A DNA stretch of 64,000 bases, taken from Ceratorhiza oryzae-sativae (Eukaryota; Basidiomycota; Agaricomycetes; Cantharellales; Ceratobasidiaceae). Location: contig JARWMV010000235.1 in assembly GCA_030998015.1 (NCBI GenBank), positions 1,426,001-1,490,000 on the forward strand. Direction: 5' to 3'. Shown here piece after piece: positions 35,744-47,520 of this stretch (position 1 is the first letter of the stretch; every line of letters begins with the position of its first letter). Below the pieces are notes generated by a model, which had not been told where the DNA came from, ran no database searches, and saw only the letters and a program-made list of their open reading frames with translations. A program made the translations under genes and the position numbers.

Positions 35744-36036
35744 TGTTGAACTGACCCGTATATTGTTCAATGTTATATTGACGTTGTTCCTTACTCTCCA
35801 CATGTACCCCGAGTCTCGTATGTTAACTCCATTCGTAGATACATTAGATAGATACACCTGTTATTCACGCGTTGTATTCTCCGTTTCTTACTATATAACT
35901 GAATGTATGTGTCGCCTCTCTACTCAGCAACTTTCACCTCTCACTTGCGTATTATACATTTCGTTGAGCTCTTCCACTTCACATACACTACGCTAAGTTA
36001 CCGAAGCGTACTATACATACACTAGACATTTCAATA
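35744..36036 (+). mobile_element. Ty1/Copia 5' LTR
   Basis: 293-bp LTR, TGTTGAA...TTCAATA, with a TATATAA at 35892-35898, followed by a primer-binding site. It has the same length as the 3' LTR at 12009-12301 and no indels between them. Confidence 0.93.
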
Positions 36037-36053
36037 GGTTATGAGCCCCAAGC
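36037..36053 (+). promoter_or_regulatory. Copia primer-binding site matching initiator tRNA anticodon arm
   Basis: GGTTATGAGCCCCAAGC follows the 5' LTR. Its complement contains GGGGCTCATAACC, which has the CAT anticodon and flanking stem of initiator tRNA-Met. This matches the half-tRNA priming known for Drosophila copia, rather than use of the tRNA 3' CCA end. Confidence 0.7.
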
Positions 36054-37480
36054 TTTGTTGAGCTCACCATCGCTGCCAAACTGTCGAATCCCCAGCTATC
36101 TACACCTGCGCAATCACCTCCCTCGTCTCTGTGTTCGTCACCTACTTCATCTGCTCACCGCATTGAAGACCTTCTCAACGCTACTGGCATTACTGATGAA
36201 TTTGCCAATTTTACTTTAAATCCAGCTCCTGCAGACATATCTTTACCTCCATCACTGTCAAGCGCATCGACCCTTGACACTGTCAAACTTGATTTACACG
36301 ACCAACTTTATACTCTTCAACTCAGCTCTACCGAATATCAGTTTGCATTTAACCAACTCAATCTCTATGAGCAACTTATCAACGCGCATACATGGTCCCA
36401 ACTCAGGCAATTTCCACCTGATGACTGCCTATATCTTCTATCTTTTGCGCAGCTAGGCCTTCCGTCGCCCACTGAATCTCCTACTACTTCTGCTGCTCAA
36501 TTTACTATGGCCACCTCTTTGTCGTCAAACCCTACCAATCCACTGTCCTCTGCGTCTTTCCTTATCATCGCGGACAAGAATTATTCTATCACTAAACTCC
36601 AAGGCCAAGACGATTATCAAGTCTGGCGTATTCAAATGGAGGACATGTACCAAGATGTAGGTGTCTGGGACATTGTTGATGGCTCTATGTCATGCCCTAC
36701 AACTACTGGCCCTGATCAAAACGACTGGGACAAGAAGAACAAGGCTGCTTTGGGTGCTCTACGTCGTCGTGTCGATACCGGACCAATGATTCATGTTGCC
36801 CAAGCCACTAATGTCGCTCAAGCCTGGCAACTACTCAAAAGTCAATACCAATCGCTAGGCATCGCTGCTATGACTATGCTGCAAAACAAGTTTACCTCTC
36901 TTTGTATGACTGAAGGTGATGATCTCAAGTCTCACATCAAGGACTTGCAAAAAATCTTCAACGACCTTAATATAGCGTCTCTCACTGAATCTTCGGCTGC
37001 ACTGAAGGAGATCGATTTTATTTGACAACTTTGTGTCTCTCTGCCTGAATCTTGGCAACTCTTGATCTCCGTGATCCCTCAACGGCCCAAACCAGCTGAT
37101 GCCGATGGCTCACAACTATCGCTTGACATCCAATCGCAGCTACTCGCTGAATATCATCGCTGCAAATCCCAGAACAGTGAAAAGTTGTTCTTCGTTCACA
37201 ACCGCCAAATTCCTGGAAATCACTGTATCAATCAACCCCAAAATGCATCCACTATAATTGAAATTATTTGTCACAACTGCGGCATACCCAGTCACAAGAG
37301 TCCTGAATGCCGAAAGGCTGGTGGCGGTGCATACAAGGGGGGCCGAAATAATAACAACTGCAGAGGCACAAACCGTGGATGCGAAAAAGGCTGTAGGAAC
37401 ACAGGAGACAGAACCAATAATTGCAAAAATAATCACAATGCGAATAATGGCCAGAATCGCAATAATCAGAACAATGGTGA
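36054..37480 (+). pseudogene. gag: Copia gag region
   Basis: Frame 0 is open from the primer-binding site; the first ATG is at 36507 (MATSLSSNP), though upstream in-frame codons look coding, so the true start may lie earlier. Motifs of the Copia Gag family are present: KLQGQDDYQVWRIQMEDMY and AQAWQLLKSQYQSLG. A CCHC zinc knuckle (CHNCGIPSHKSPEC) follows near 37272-37311, then an Asn/Gly-rich spacer. One TGA at 37023-37025 interrupts the frame where CGA (Arg) fits. No indel is needed anywhere. Confidence 0.88.
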
Positions 37481-40400
37481 ACATGCGAACTTTGCCTCAT
37501 CAACACATTTCACTTTCTCCCTTCGGTTTTCTCAGAATAATCCAACACGGCCATCTAGTTCCACTCGTCATACTAGCGCTTATGCTCCCTCGCCGTTGTG
37601 GGAACTGATCTCGCTACCAAATCCTCCTTTGCCATCTTTTGAGGAATTGGCTAAATGCGTCCAGCGCTATTTTGCCGAAAACTTTATGCACTTTTCTTTT
37701 ACACTACAAACTCTCACTCAGTTCGGCATTGGTCTAGACGACGCCTGGATTATTGACTCTGCCGCTTTGTGTCACGTAACAAATCGCCGCAAGCATCTAG
37801 CGAATTTTATTCCTATGTCTGTGACAATCCAAGGCGTTGGTGGCACTGCCACTATATCCGGTTTCAGCAAAATCGCTCTGTACACCTATGCTCGAGTCCC
37901 TTGTGTCATTAACAATAAACCCGTCTATGGTCGCCCTGATGGCTGTGTCTTTTTCACCAACGTTGCACTCGTTGAAGAATCTCCAGTCAACCTATTGTCT
38001 CTATCCGCTTGGACCAACAAATATCCTCGGCATACTGCTCACGTGACCAGAGACTACATCGCTTTCTTTGACAAAGTCGACACAAATGATCAATGCATAT
38101 TTGCTCAAGCCCGAAAAATAGGTGAACGATGCACTGGAAATTCGTGGTACCTTATGGCTACTACCGATCCTGGGCAGCACGCTTATCTGTCACATACATT
38201 GCGTGACTGGCATATCATTCTCGCGCATACAGACCCCTGAAACATCCTTCGTCTCAAAAACATGAAACTAGCATGTGGCCTCGAAATATCTACGACTAAT
38301 ACCGTATCTCTAAACCCCGACTTTGATTGCATCAGCTGCATACAAGGGAAGGCTCACGTTTGACCCTTCAGCAACGTCTCTATCAAATCCCCTTGCGAAA
38401 TTGCTGATTTATTCTACTCTGACATCTGGGGCCTGGCTGCTGTTTCATCACTCCAAGGGAACCTGTACTATATTGTCTTCATCGACGCTGCCACTTGTTT
38501 CACCTTTGTGCACTTCATGCAAACGAAAGGTGAAGCTGTCAATCACTACATTGCCCTAGCCAATTACATCCGCACTCAAAAAGGGTGAGAAATCAAGTGC
38601 ATTCACTTTGACAACGGCAAGGAGCTGATCAACAAACGCTTGCGCAAGTACTGCAACAAAACTGGCACTGAAATCACTACCACTGCGCCTTACTCGTTGC
38701 AACAAAATGGCGCTGCTGAACGTACACATCGCACCTTAGCTGAACGATCTTGTGCAATGATTCATGGACACTCTAACACTAGGGGGAAACTATTCTTATG
38801 GCAGGAAGCCATTGCCTACGCAAATCTTATCGCTAATAATTTACCCCACAAAATTCGAGGCGAATGGTGTGTCCCACAGATCGAAATGTTCAATAAACCT
38901 ATCGATATGTTGTATTTTCAACTTTTTGGCACTACCTGCCATGTCCTCATCCAAACTAAAGGACACTCAAAAATAGAGGCCAAGACTCGGTGCGCTATTT
39001 TTACTGGTCTAGACCGAAACTCTGGAGGAGTCTGGCGATACCTTGCATGGCCTGATCGTGCCATCCGTCAATCACGCAATGTTTATTTTCCCCACCACCT
39101 CCCCAATCCAACTTCTTTTGATACCCCAGCCCCTATATCGACGTCTGAACAATCAGAGACCCTATCTGATGAGAAATGGGTCCAGGTCTTTGCACCAAGT
39201 GAGGGGGAGACAGGAAATGGCTCAAACGCTCAGCAACACGAGCATATATCCACTCAGCACCAAGACCTGTCCAATCTATCTCAGGGGGAGCTTCCTACAC
39301 CCTCACAACCCACTCAGACCGTCACGGACGTTTCTCCATCTAGTGCGAACAATGAACATTCACATCGTCCTACTCCAGGTCCTTCCACAACGCCTCAGCC
39401 CTCTGATCGCACCGTCCCCGGCATTACTCGACACATTACTCACCTACAGACTTGTGCGAACGACAATCCTCCTGAGCATATGCACCTCAACCAGAAATCA
39501 CAACCCGAACGTGTACTATGGCTTCAATCACTCAACAGTCTGCATACACGGATCAACTCTTCTATCCGCAACCCTGACCAAGTCTTCATGATTGACACAT
39601 CATCACTTGGTCACTCTGCAAACCGCTCGCACCTTCCAGACCACATACAAGCCTGCTTCCTCACTTTAGATGCTACGCGCGATGATGAAACACCTTGCTA
39701 CAACACCTGGGTCGCCAAACATTTTTCTTCGCTTGCACAGCCTGATCTCACTGACTCCAACTCTCCTAAATGGTTGGACACCATTCGCTCTAACCACTGT
39801 AACGACTGGCTTGCTGCACTCGACGCTGAATTTGAACAACTGAAGAAACAAAAAGTCTACAAAATTATTCCTCATCGGGACGTACCTCCTGGCCAACAGA
39901 TACTTACATCCGGCCCTGTTCTAAAGATCAAACGAGATGCTGATGGGAGTGAAATCCGTCTCAAAGCTAGGCTAGTCATACACAGAAACCAACAAATCGC
40001 TGGCCTTACATACAACAAAACCTTCTCAAACACACCCGATCTTGCATACATTCGTATCGTTTTCACTCTCATCGCTTATGCTGATTTCGATTGTCACATG
40101 GTTGACATCACCGGCGCATACACTCATGCACCAATGGATATACCACTCTACGTCGATTTCCCTGAAGGTTATGGGAAAGGCAGCTCCCAGGTTATGCTTG
40201 TCACTAAGGCTCTCTACGGATCGCATCAAGCTGGCTATCTATGGGAACTTTTCTGCAACAACAAATTCCTCGCCATCAGATACATCCCTTGTGCCAAAGA
40301 CATCTCAATTTTCACACAAACCAAGAATGGCATTTTCTCCATCATTATCTGCTATGTCGATGATTTCGTTATATGCTGTACAGCTGGCCACATCGAGGCT

Positions 40401-41010
40401 ATCAAGCGCGAAATACTTAACCTATTTGACTGCAAGGATCTAGGCGAAACCCGATTATTTCTTGTTATCGCCATTACTTGCGATCGTCTGCATTGCACTC
40501 TCTCGCTCACTATGCAGTCATACATCAAATCCATTGTTAAACTTGCTGATCTTGACGACGCCGCGCCCGCTACAACTCCTATGTCGAACACTATGCCTAT
40601 ACTCGAACCTGCAACTGACAAAATCGATTATCCCTACATTACACAGCTTGGTCGCTTGTTCTGGCTCTCTCGATGCGTACGTCCTGATATCGCTTTTGCG
40701 GTTGGCCTCCTAGCCCGCCATTCCCATTGCTACGGAGACCCGCACATTACGGTTATGAAGTGCATACACCGTTACCTATCTGCCACTTCGCATATAGGAC
40801 TCACTTACGACGGCAACAAACCATTCTACAAGGTTGCTTACTCTGACTCCGATTATGCTACACAACACCAACGAAAGTCTATCACCAGCTCTGTCATTAT
40901 TCTCGCTGGCGCCGCTGTCGCCTGGCTTACTAAGCGACAATCGTCCGTCGCTCTTTCCACTATGGAAGCTGAATCCGTCGCTTGTTGTCACACTGCGAAG
41001 GAAGTCAAGT
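37481..41010 (+). pseudogene. pol: Copia pol: protease, integrase, RT, partial RNase H
   Basis: Continues in the same frame as gag. Protease: WIIDSAALCHVT, where the family has DSGA, so the active-site Gly is replaced. Integrase: HFDNGKEL and a QQNGAAERTHRTL block. RT: KARLVIHRNQQ, DITGAYTHAPM and the catalytic YVDDFVIC. RNase H: YSDSDYATQHQRKS and STMEAESVA, then coding stops matching after AKEVK at about 41010. In-frame stops at 38238, 38361 and 38586 are all TGA at expected CGA codons. The remainder of RNase H lies at 12320-12689 on the minus strand. Confidence 0.92.
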
Positions 41011-41015
41011 CTGTC
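41005..41015. other. Right breakpoint of inferred inversion
   Basis: Copia RNase H similarity ends after GAAGTCAAGT (AKEVK). The expected following residues resume on the minus strand at about 12689. Confidence 0.7.
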
Positions 41016-43425
41016 TCATTCAGGCCGCTGATTGGCACACACATCCACGCCCACCTCGACCCTCGCTGTCCAAAGTGTAGTCGATGTAAAGAGCCCAGCT
41101 AGCAAGGCACTTTTGGAGATTCACCTTGAATGAATATTCTTCATCGGTTGTACGCACTATAAAATCCATCTATGGTGTTTATCAATATATGTGGCTCGGA
41201 ACTATTCTGTTCAATACCCACTTGTTGTTATGTAGTGCCCAGAAACGCACCAAAAGCCCGCCCGTAAGATACCATTCATCCGTCGCGTCTGGCTTCGTAC
41301 CTACGAGCAAGGTGGGCGAATAAATTACTTTAAATGCTACTAATCTCAGCAACAATGCCGTAGGCATAATACAACATGGTGGTTTTGCATTTAGTGCAGG
41401 GTGCGCTAAGTAATACTCGTTATCCGTCGGTTCAGCCCGACTGACTTCTATCAATCACATTAGCAGTTATTAGATGGAATACTAAAGATTTATTTTACGA
41501 ACTGAATGTGAAGGAGATGGAGAAAAGCAAAACTAGTTTCGATTGCTGGTCACCTTACTTGCAGAGCCATTAGGGGCACCTACTCAGCATTCCTGAGCTG
41601 TTGGGTCGATATTCTAGGCATCAAAATGCATTTACGGGATCTGGATTGCGTTTATCTTACCAGAAAACCACTGCCGGTCAAACTCAGCTGAAGTGATGTG
41701 CAATACGACCAAGTGACCAGAGCGCACCCCAGATGTAACTGGGCTCCATATTAACACTTAAAATCTAATCATAAGCTAATATTATCTGCGGTACAACTGA
41801 ACAGTGGCTTAGAGTGGCTCAGCTGGTTTAAGACGCACGTACTGGAGAGGTATCGAGCGTTATTCATCTCAACCTGACGGCTCACAATAAATTCAACGGA
41901 CCTCGCAATAGCGATGGCATCGGCACTATCCTCCTGGTGAAAAAGCGATGTCAAAGGCGAGCAAACTTTGGCAGATATTTTAATTGGAATGCCTACAGAG
42001 TACTTGCAACAGATTGCGTTGAAGCCTCGAAATCACTAGAGACTGATCTGGTTGATTGTGGCCTTAGTCTTGTTTAAATTTGTTTGGCAAATCGTGAGGT
42101 TACTTCCACATGGTGTGCGGAATACATGTCCACGTTTATGATCTGAACGCCTTCGATCATTTTGTCGACGCCCATGAGAATTTGATGGATAGTTACGAAT
42201 TGGGCTGCCTTTGTAATTATGCTAACCATGATTCTCGATCCAGCACTTATTCTGTATCATGATATGACGTGTAGTCCTCGCTCACAAATCTTCTCAGACT
42301 TATGAAAGGATGACTTGCACTCAAGTCCTAAGTCAACGTCGAGAAGAACGGTCCGTCATACGCGAAGCCGGGTCGATCTCCGTTGCATTTTGGTAAGTTT
42401 AAGGGTGATCTGTGAAGTAATCGAAGCACGATTCGATTGTGTGATCAAACGCGCCTCTCAGATTCAAGGCTAGGATGATCTGGATCCGGGCCCGATATTT
42501 TTTCACAAATTACATCCTATCTAACATAATTGCGACTCTCTGATTTATGGGATGAGGCATGTAAGTACTCGGAATCTCCAATGAAAAACAATAGTGCAAT
42601 GTGTGTTCCGGTTCTCTCAATGCCGTTATGCATGGTACATGGTTTATCCTGGCAGAACAGACTACCAAAGGGTATTGGCTAAAATGGCAAGCGCCCATTG
42701 ATCGTATTGTTCGAGCCTCGTCTTCCACTAGGCCAATATCGCCCAGGTTGCATTTCAAGATCTCCAGCGGTGATACGTTGTTCGGAGTGGGGTGTTTGAA
42801 CCTTAAGCCCGAGCCTACTTGGTGACCGGATCAACGTATACCGCATGGTTGAGTGGCGGAGAGCGTGTGTGATCACTCCAGGGCTATAGAGCTCTAGATT
42901 CCCAAACGGCAGCCCACATGAGTAGCAGAACAGCTAAGAGGGATAAAGATAGAAACCAAAGGCACATGATTGCAACACCATTCTGCCGATTGGATTTAGA
43001 AATACGCCGAGGATGTACAGTCTCGTGGAAGGGTGCCATCCGCGGCTCCTATAAACCGCTTAATTAAGGATAAAATTATAAAATTTCTCTCTCGCACACT
43101 GGGTGGATATGTTTCGCGCAGCTAATGTGACTGTCGATCGACCAAGGCGTGTCGCTGGGTGCATAGGGCGTACAAGTAACCGCTACATAATAACGGCTTG
43201 CCACCTTGAGTGGCACGTGCGTAATAAATGGACCTGGCGAGGAGGCGTACGTTGAAATATCTAGGGCCATACCCCCTTGCGTGAATGCAGCACCGCCAGT
43301 CACGTGGACGAACAATATTTGGCGAGTGGCAACGCGCTTCATGTGGCTTTGATCCGAGCGCTCCACTTGGGGGGTCTCCAGGCACTTGCTGCTTTCCGCC
43401 ATTTAGCGACCTAGAAGCTTCTACC
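41016..43425. other. 2.4 kb without a recognisable gene
   Basis: Short ORFs only, none with a domain or multi-exon consistency. A tRNA A-box-like string (41815-41826) was inspected and not accepted. The final few hundred bases are presumably the promoter of the first lectin gene. Confidence 0.45.
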
Positions 43426-44610
43426 ATGGCTCGCATAGCTCCCGGTACTTACAGAATCATCAATTTAAAGGCTGGAACAGCTCTGACCGTCTCTGCCGGC
43501 GGTGAGGGTTACGTTTTCTGTTGGCAACGACATGGTGGGAAAGTTCAACAGGTTGAAATGTTTGGGCTTGGTTCGTGAAAATGCATAATTTACCTTTTTA
43601 TTCGCTGCAGTGGCGGGTTCACCCCTTCGGCGACCGCTATCGATTCGAGAACTGTGGCACAGGCCAGTGGCTGAGCGTGCCCAACCCCGAACGCGCTAAT
43701 GACGTTTACGCTGGAAGACATCCCGCAACGTGGGACTTGGATCAAGGAGAACTGGACCATGACTCCTACATGTGATTAAACTTGAATTGTTCGGTATATT
43801 GCTGGACCTGAGCCCGAGTTATACTCCTTAGGATTCGATTCCGAGAATATGACCGTGTGCTGGGCTTGGATGGATGGGGGGCAGAAAGGAATGGAAACAA
43901 CGTAGGCTCAATATGTTTGTTGATTGCTGCTAAACCTCACAAAAAACCTTGGATCTATCAACAGGCTCATATGAGTCTTGATACAAAATGGATGCCGCAT
44001 AGGAGTTGGAAGTTTGAGTTACTCGGGTGAGTAGTCTAAATGCTTGGATCACGCAATTCAGGATAAAAATATCAACAGCCACGAGCCACGGGCCGAGGAC
44101 CAGAAGTTGCATAAGCAGATTGCTGAAAGGGATCAACGGCTCGCTGAAAAGGACCTCGAGCTCATCCGGAAGGGTGAGGAATTAGCTAAAATGGTTGAGC
44201 GGATTGCAATCATCGAACGAGAAAACGGAATTCGTGGACTCGATGAGGAGCGTCGACCTCGGCGAGATATGCCGGCTCCCGGAGACGATACATCCGAGTC
44301 TTCTCGCCTCGATCACGCGGAAAGCATCCGCGATAAAGAGGATTCGGAGAACTTATCAGCACTTCGAGAGGCCCTTGATCGCGCCAAGGACACCATCCGT
44401 GATCGCGACATCACTATCTTAACGCTTGAGAATCAGCTGAGGCTACACGAGAGGGCAGATCGTGAAACAAAAGAAGTGGAACGCCTTGGGGCTAGAATTG
44501 CCGGCTTAGAGACTCAGCTTGAGGCGGTACGTTTTCTCCTCAAGAAAGGCTAATTCTGCAGCAGCTGATCCTTTGTTCAGGTGGGGCTGGCAGGTAGGAA
44601 CGCTGCATGA
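43426..44610 (+). CDS. Ricin B-type lectin with coiled-coil tail, copy 1
   Basis: Begins IAPGTYRIINLKAGTAL, the start of a single ricin-B (CBM13-like) beta-trefoil lobe that binds sugars. The block YRFENCGTGQWLSV and the closing HRSWKFELL follow. The C-terminal half is a long charged coiled coil (AEDQKLHKQIAERDQRLAEK...). Six exons join in phase: 43426-43551, 43611-43771, 43832-43901, 43965-44026, 44079-44526, 44581-44610; product 298 residues. No signal peptide and no enzymatic domain are seen. First of a tandem array; exon sizes 126/161/70/62 recur in the next copies. Biological role unknown; fungal lectins of this fold often act in defence or recognition, which is inference here. Confidence 0.8.
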
Positions 44611-45229
44611 AATAATAGGGGGTTCAAACACCAGTTTATTGCTAGAAGTTTATTGGCTTGAGAATGATTTGTAATAACCTGCTTCACACCCGTTTCTCCA
44701 CTGTGACTGAAGATAATAATGAATTTGATTTTTGTAGTTACAAAGAGCTGGATGTTTAAACTATAAGCATAATATATAATTGGCGTGCGTTGAAATCGCG
44801 AACGAGAGAGACCTTGTTGCACGAACGTGTTATGAGGGTGATTCGAAAATTCGCACGTCTTCAGCCCCTATATGCTGACCTGTGTTTACCTCAAAAACAC
44901 CATAACAGTTCATTCCAACACCTCTATCCGCTTTTCCTCATCTCGCTCCACGCAGTACCCTATCATGCAAACCACACCACCAACTGGTTGGGGGCACGGG
45001 TGCTTGGGAGTGCATCCACGCTTCTGAATGAACCGACTACTAAGACTGATTACAAGGTCGCAATACATGATTCTCAGGTCCGCAACAAGAGTGGCGGTGG
45101 CACGTTATGGCATGTTATGGGATGCGGCAAAGAGTGATTTTGATCGCGGCGTTGCCACTGACCAGCCACCAGACGACCCGCATCTCAGCGAGCCCGCCAC
45201 TAAGATTCACTCTCCAGATACACAAAATC
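44611..45229. other. Intergenic between lectin copies 1 and 2
   Basis: About 0.6 kb, presumed terminator of copy 1 and promoter of copy 2. The segment before 45230 is C/T- and CA-rich, as common in fungal 5' leaders. Confidence 0.5.
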
Positions 45230-46263
45230 ATGTCTGATATTCAACCTGGGACGTATCGCATCAGCAGTGAATGCAGTGGCACAGCTATCACAGTTCCAGA
45301 ATGGAACGAGTGGGATGTCGTATGCTGGCGTAAACACGATGGTAGAAACCAGCAGGCATGCAGGTCTCTAACTACCGCTGGCTCCCAAACTAAAATATAT
45401 TACAGTGGTACTTGCAACGTTCCGGAGGGGGTTATCGTATTAAGAACTGCGCAAATGGACACTTCCTCGCAGTCTCAAGGGTTTCGAATGGCACCCCGGT
45501 CTACTGTGGGTGGTACCCTACTACATGGGTCTTGAACCGGACAAACGAAGGCACATGCACGTAAGCAAATTTGGATTAAAATATAATTGATATCGAGATT
45601 TACAATAAGGATTGGTAGTATTAAATGTGGAGACGATGACCGCGTGATAGACTTAGATGGTTGGGGTAAGGCAAACGATGGGAACCATGTACGTATGTTG
45701 TAACGACGTGGTAAATACCATTAAATAATCTCATTATTTGCTTGGGTAGATGCATTTGCATTGGCAAGGCAGCTGGATGAGCCATAGACGATGGTGGTTC
45801 GAGCGACTAAAGTGAGTAGGTCATGCCATGCAGGAGATTCCCAGCAGACATGGACTCTCTGTATAGCGATGATTCGGGGGAAGAGGAGCCACGACTTCGA
45901 AATGAGATTGGTGCGAAGAACCAAGAACTGGCTAGTCGTAACAACCAAATCGCAGAAAAGGATCGCAAACTCGCAAAGTTGACCGAACGATTTGCGGAAC
46001 AAAATCAAGAACTGAATAGCGTCAAGAACGATCTTGCTGAAAAATCTGGGATATTGAAAAATACCCTTCAATCGCTTTGCCAAGCTAAAGAAGAGATAGA
46101 AATGCTGAAGTCTCGACTAGAACGTGCTAAAGGCGACAATACGAACGAGGGTGTGAAGCAAGAACTCGCTCGGCAACAAGAAGAGACTAATCAGCTTCGC
46201 AACAAGATGGACGCTTTTGAAAAGCTGGTTTCCCAGGCGAGTTTGTCTTTCGATTACATATAA
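45230..46263 (+). CDS. Ricin B-type lectin with coiled-coil tail, copy 2
   Basis: Same architecture as copy 1: IQPGTYRISSECSGTA start, YRIKNCANGHFLAV middle block, HRRWWFERL closing block, then a coiled coil (AEKDRKLAKLTERFAEQNQEL). Exons 45230-45355, 45406-45560, 45619-45688, 45750-45811, 45867-46263 give 269 residues. Exons 1, 3 and 4 have exactly the sizes found in copy 1. Intron 1 (45356-45405) starts with GC instead of GT, a GC-AG intron. A second GC donor (46237) may exist at the end, so the last codons are uncertain. It retains a DDDRVIDLDGWG segment that is more canonical for the trefoil than in copy 1. Confidence 0.78.
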
Positions 46264-46755
46264 GGATCACCCAATGTCATTCCCCGAAACTAGATGCTCA
46301 TTCAAGATAATAAGCGCCCGAATAACATGGCGTAGCGACGGGGCAATAACAGGACAATCGATAAACTTTGTCATTGAACTATCCGATAAATCCTAATTAC
46401 TTTATCTGCTCTGCCATCCCTCGTAACTCCACGATTGCATGCCGCATACAAAACCACTGAATTTCAAAAGTTTTTTTGAATCTACCGAAACAAGTTCAGC
46501 TCTGGTTGGGATGTACCGGGCTATGAAAACTATGGAATCAAGACATAATGCGTGAACTGATCGGCTCGTTTCTCCTTCGCTTACTAGTATCTCGCCGATT
46601 CCGTGCCCAGCAGTTTGATAGATTTTGTAGCAGAGGTGGATGTCGCGGCGCTTTTGTAGAAAAATCTAATCAATGCGAAGGAGGTCCAAGACACATATCG
46701 AAAAGAAAGACTACAGAACCTAGACTCCACGTGCCCTTGACTCAACTTCTTTAAA
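46264..46755. other. Intergenic, possibly LINE 5' remnant
   Basis: No clear gene. The stretch just upstream of the LINE tail at 46756 may be more of the same element in decayed form, but no motif supports this strongly. Confidence 0.35.
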
Positions 46756-47055
46756 ATGGCCAAATCCCTCTGCCGATGCGACTATGCGGCGTTAGTTCAA
46801 CTACGGCTTGAACACTTCCCATTCGCAGTATATCTCCATAGATTCAAGATCATCGAGTCCCCAACGTGCCCAAACTGCGGCTTACAAGAATAGTCCTCCT
46901 TCCATCTGCTGATGACCTGTCCAGCGCACAAGGTGGAGCGCACGTTGAGAGCTCAAGAATTAGGCGATGCATCGAGGTCGCTCAGAGCGCTACTAGAACC
47001 AGGGAAGGCGACAATATACTTAATGGGGTATCTAGAGACGATAGGCGTACCATAA
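46756..47055 (+). pseudogene. 3' end of a non-LTR retrotransposon (LINE) ORF2
   Basis: The reading ALVQLRLEHFPFAVYLHRFK, then CPNCGLQE, SSFHLLMTCPAHKVER and an ELGD...LRALLEP tail, matches the C-terminal zinc-binding region (CX2C...HX4C) that follows RT and RNase H in fungal LINEs. It has one internal TAG (46891-46893) and ends at TAA 47053-47055. The rest of the element is absent, as expected for a 5'-truncated insertion. It lies between lectin copies 2 and 3. Confidence 0.7.
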
Positions 47056-47520
47056 AGGACAAACAGTGACTGTACCCTTCACACGCAGACTGAAAGACAA
47101 CACCGTACATTTTGCAAAACGCATACACGTAAGGAACAATAGTGCAGAAGACCAGACAGATCAAGCAAAATTGTTTGCGAACAAAACAATGCACCACAAA
47201 TGCATGATGGGGCGCTCTGGAGCTCCAAAACAATCAAGTGGTCGGACGGCAGGGGGGCGTAGGCTCGCCGGTCGGACATTGCTTGGGGCATTAGGATGCG
47301 GGCTCAGGGGCCGACGATGGGGAGGATTAGAAGGCAGTCTCATATACTACCAATTGCTGCAACTGTGGGCTGAGCGGACAGAATAAACTGGAGTCCAAAA
47401 AAAACCAATCCGATCGATGTGTGCGATAGCGGATGACCACGTGGTAGAACGTGTGGCAACCATTTCATCCACCCGCTCATCAACCCGCCCCTGTGTTCTC
47501 GCCACAGTTCACGAGTACCC
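47056..47520. other. Intergenic upstream of lectin copy 3
   Basis: No gene recognised; presumed remaining LINE 3' flank plus promoter of the third lectin gene. A CCACGTGG-like palindrome lies near 47436-47445. Confidence 0.4.

Noticed and set aside
41815..41880. tRNA-like string with a perfect A-box (TGGCTCAGCTGG)
   Set aside because: No acceptor stem, no convincing anticodon stem and only a poor B-box downstream, so a tRNA gene is not supported.
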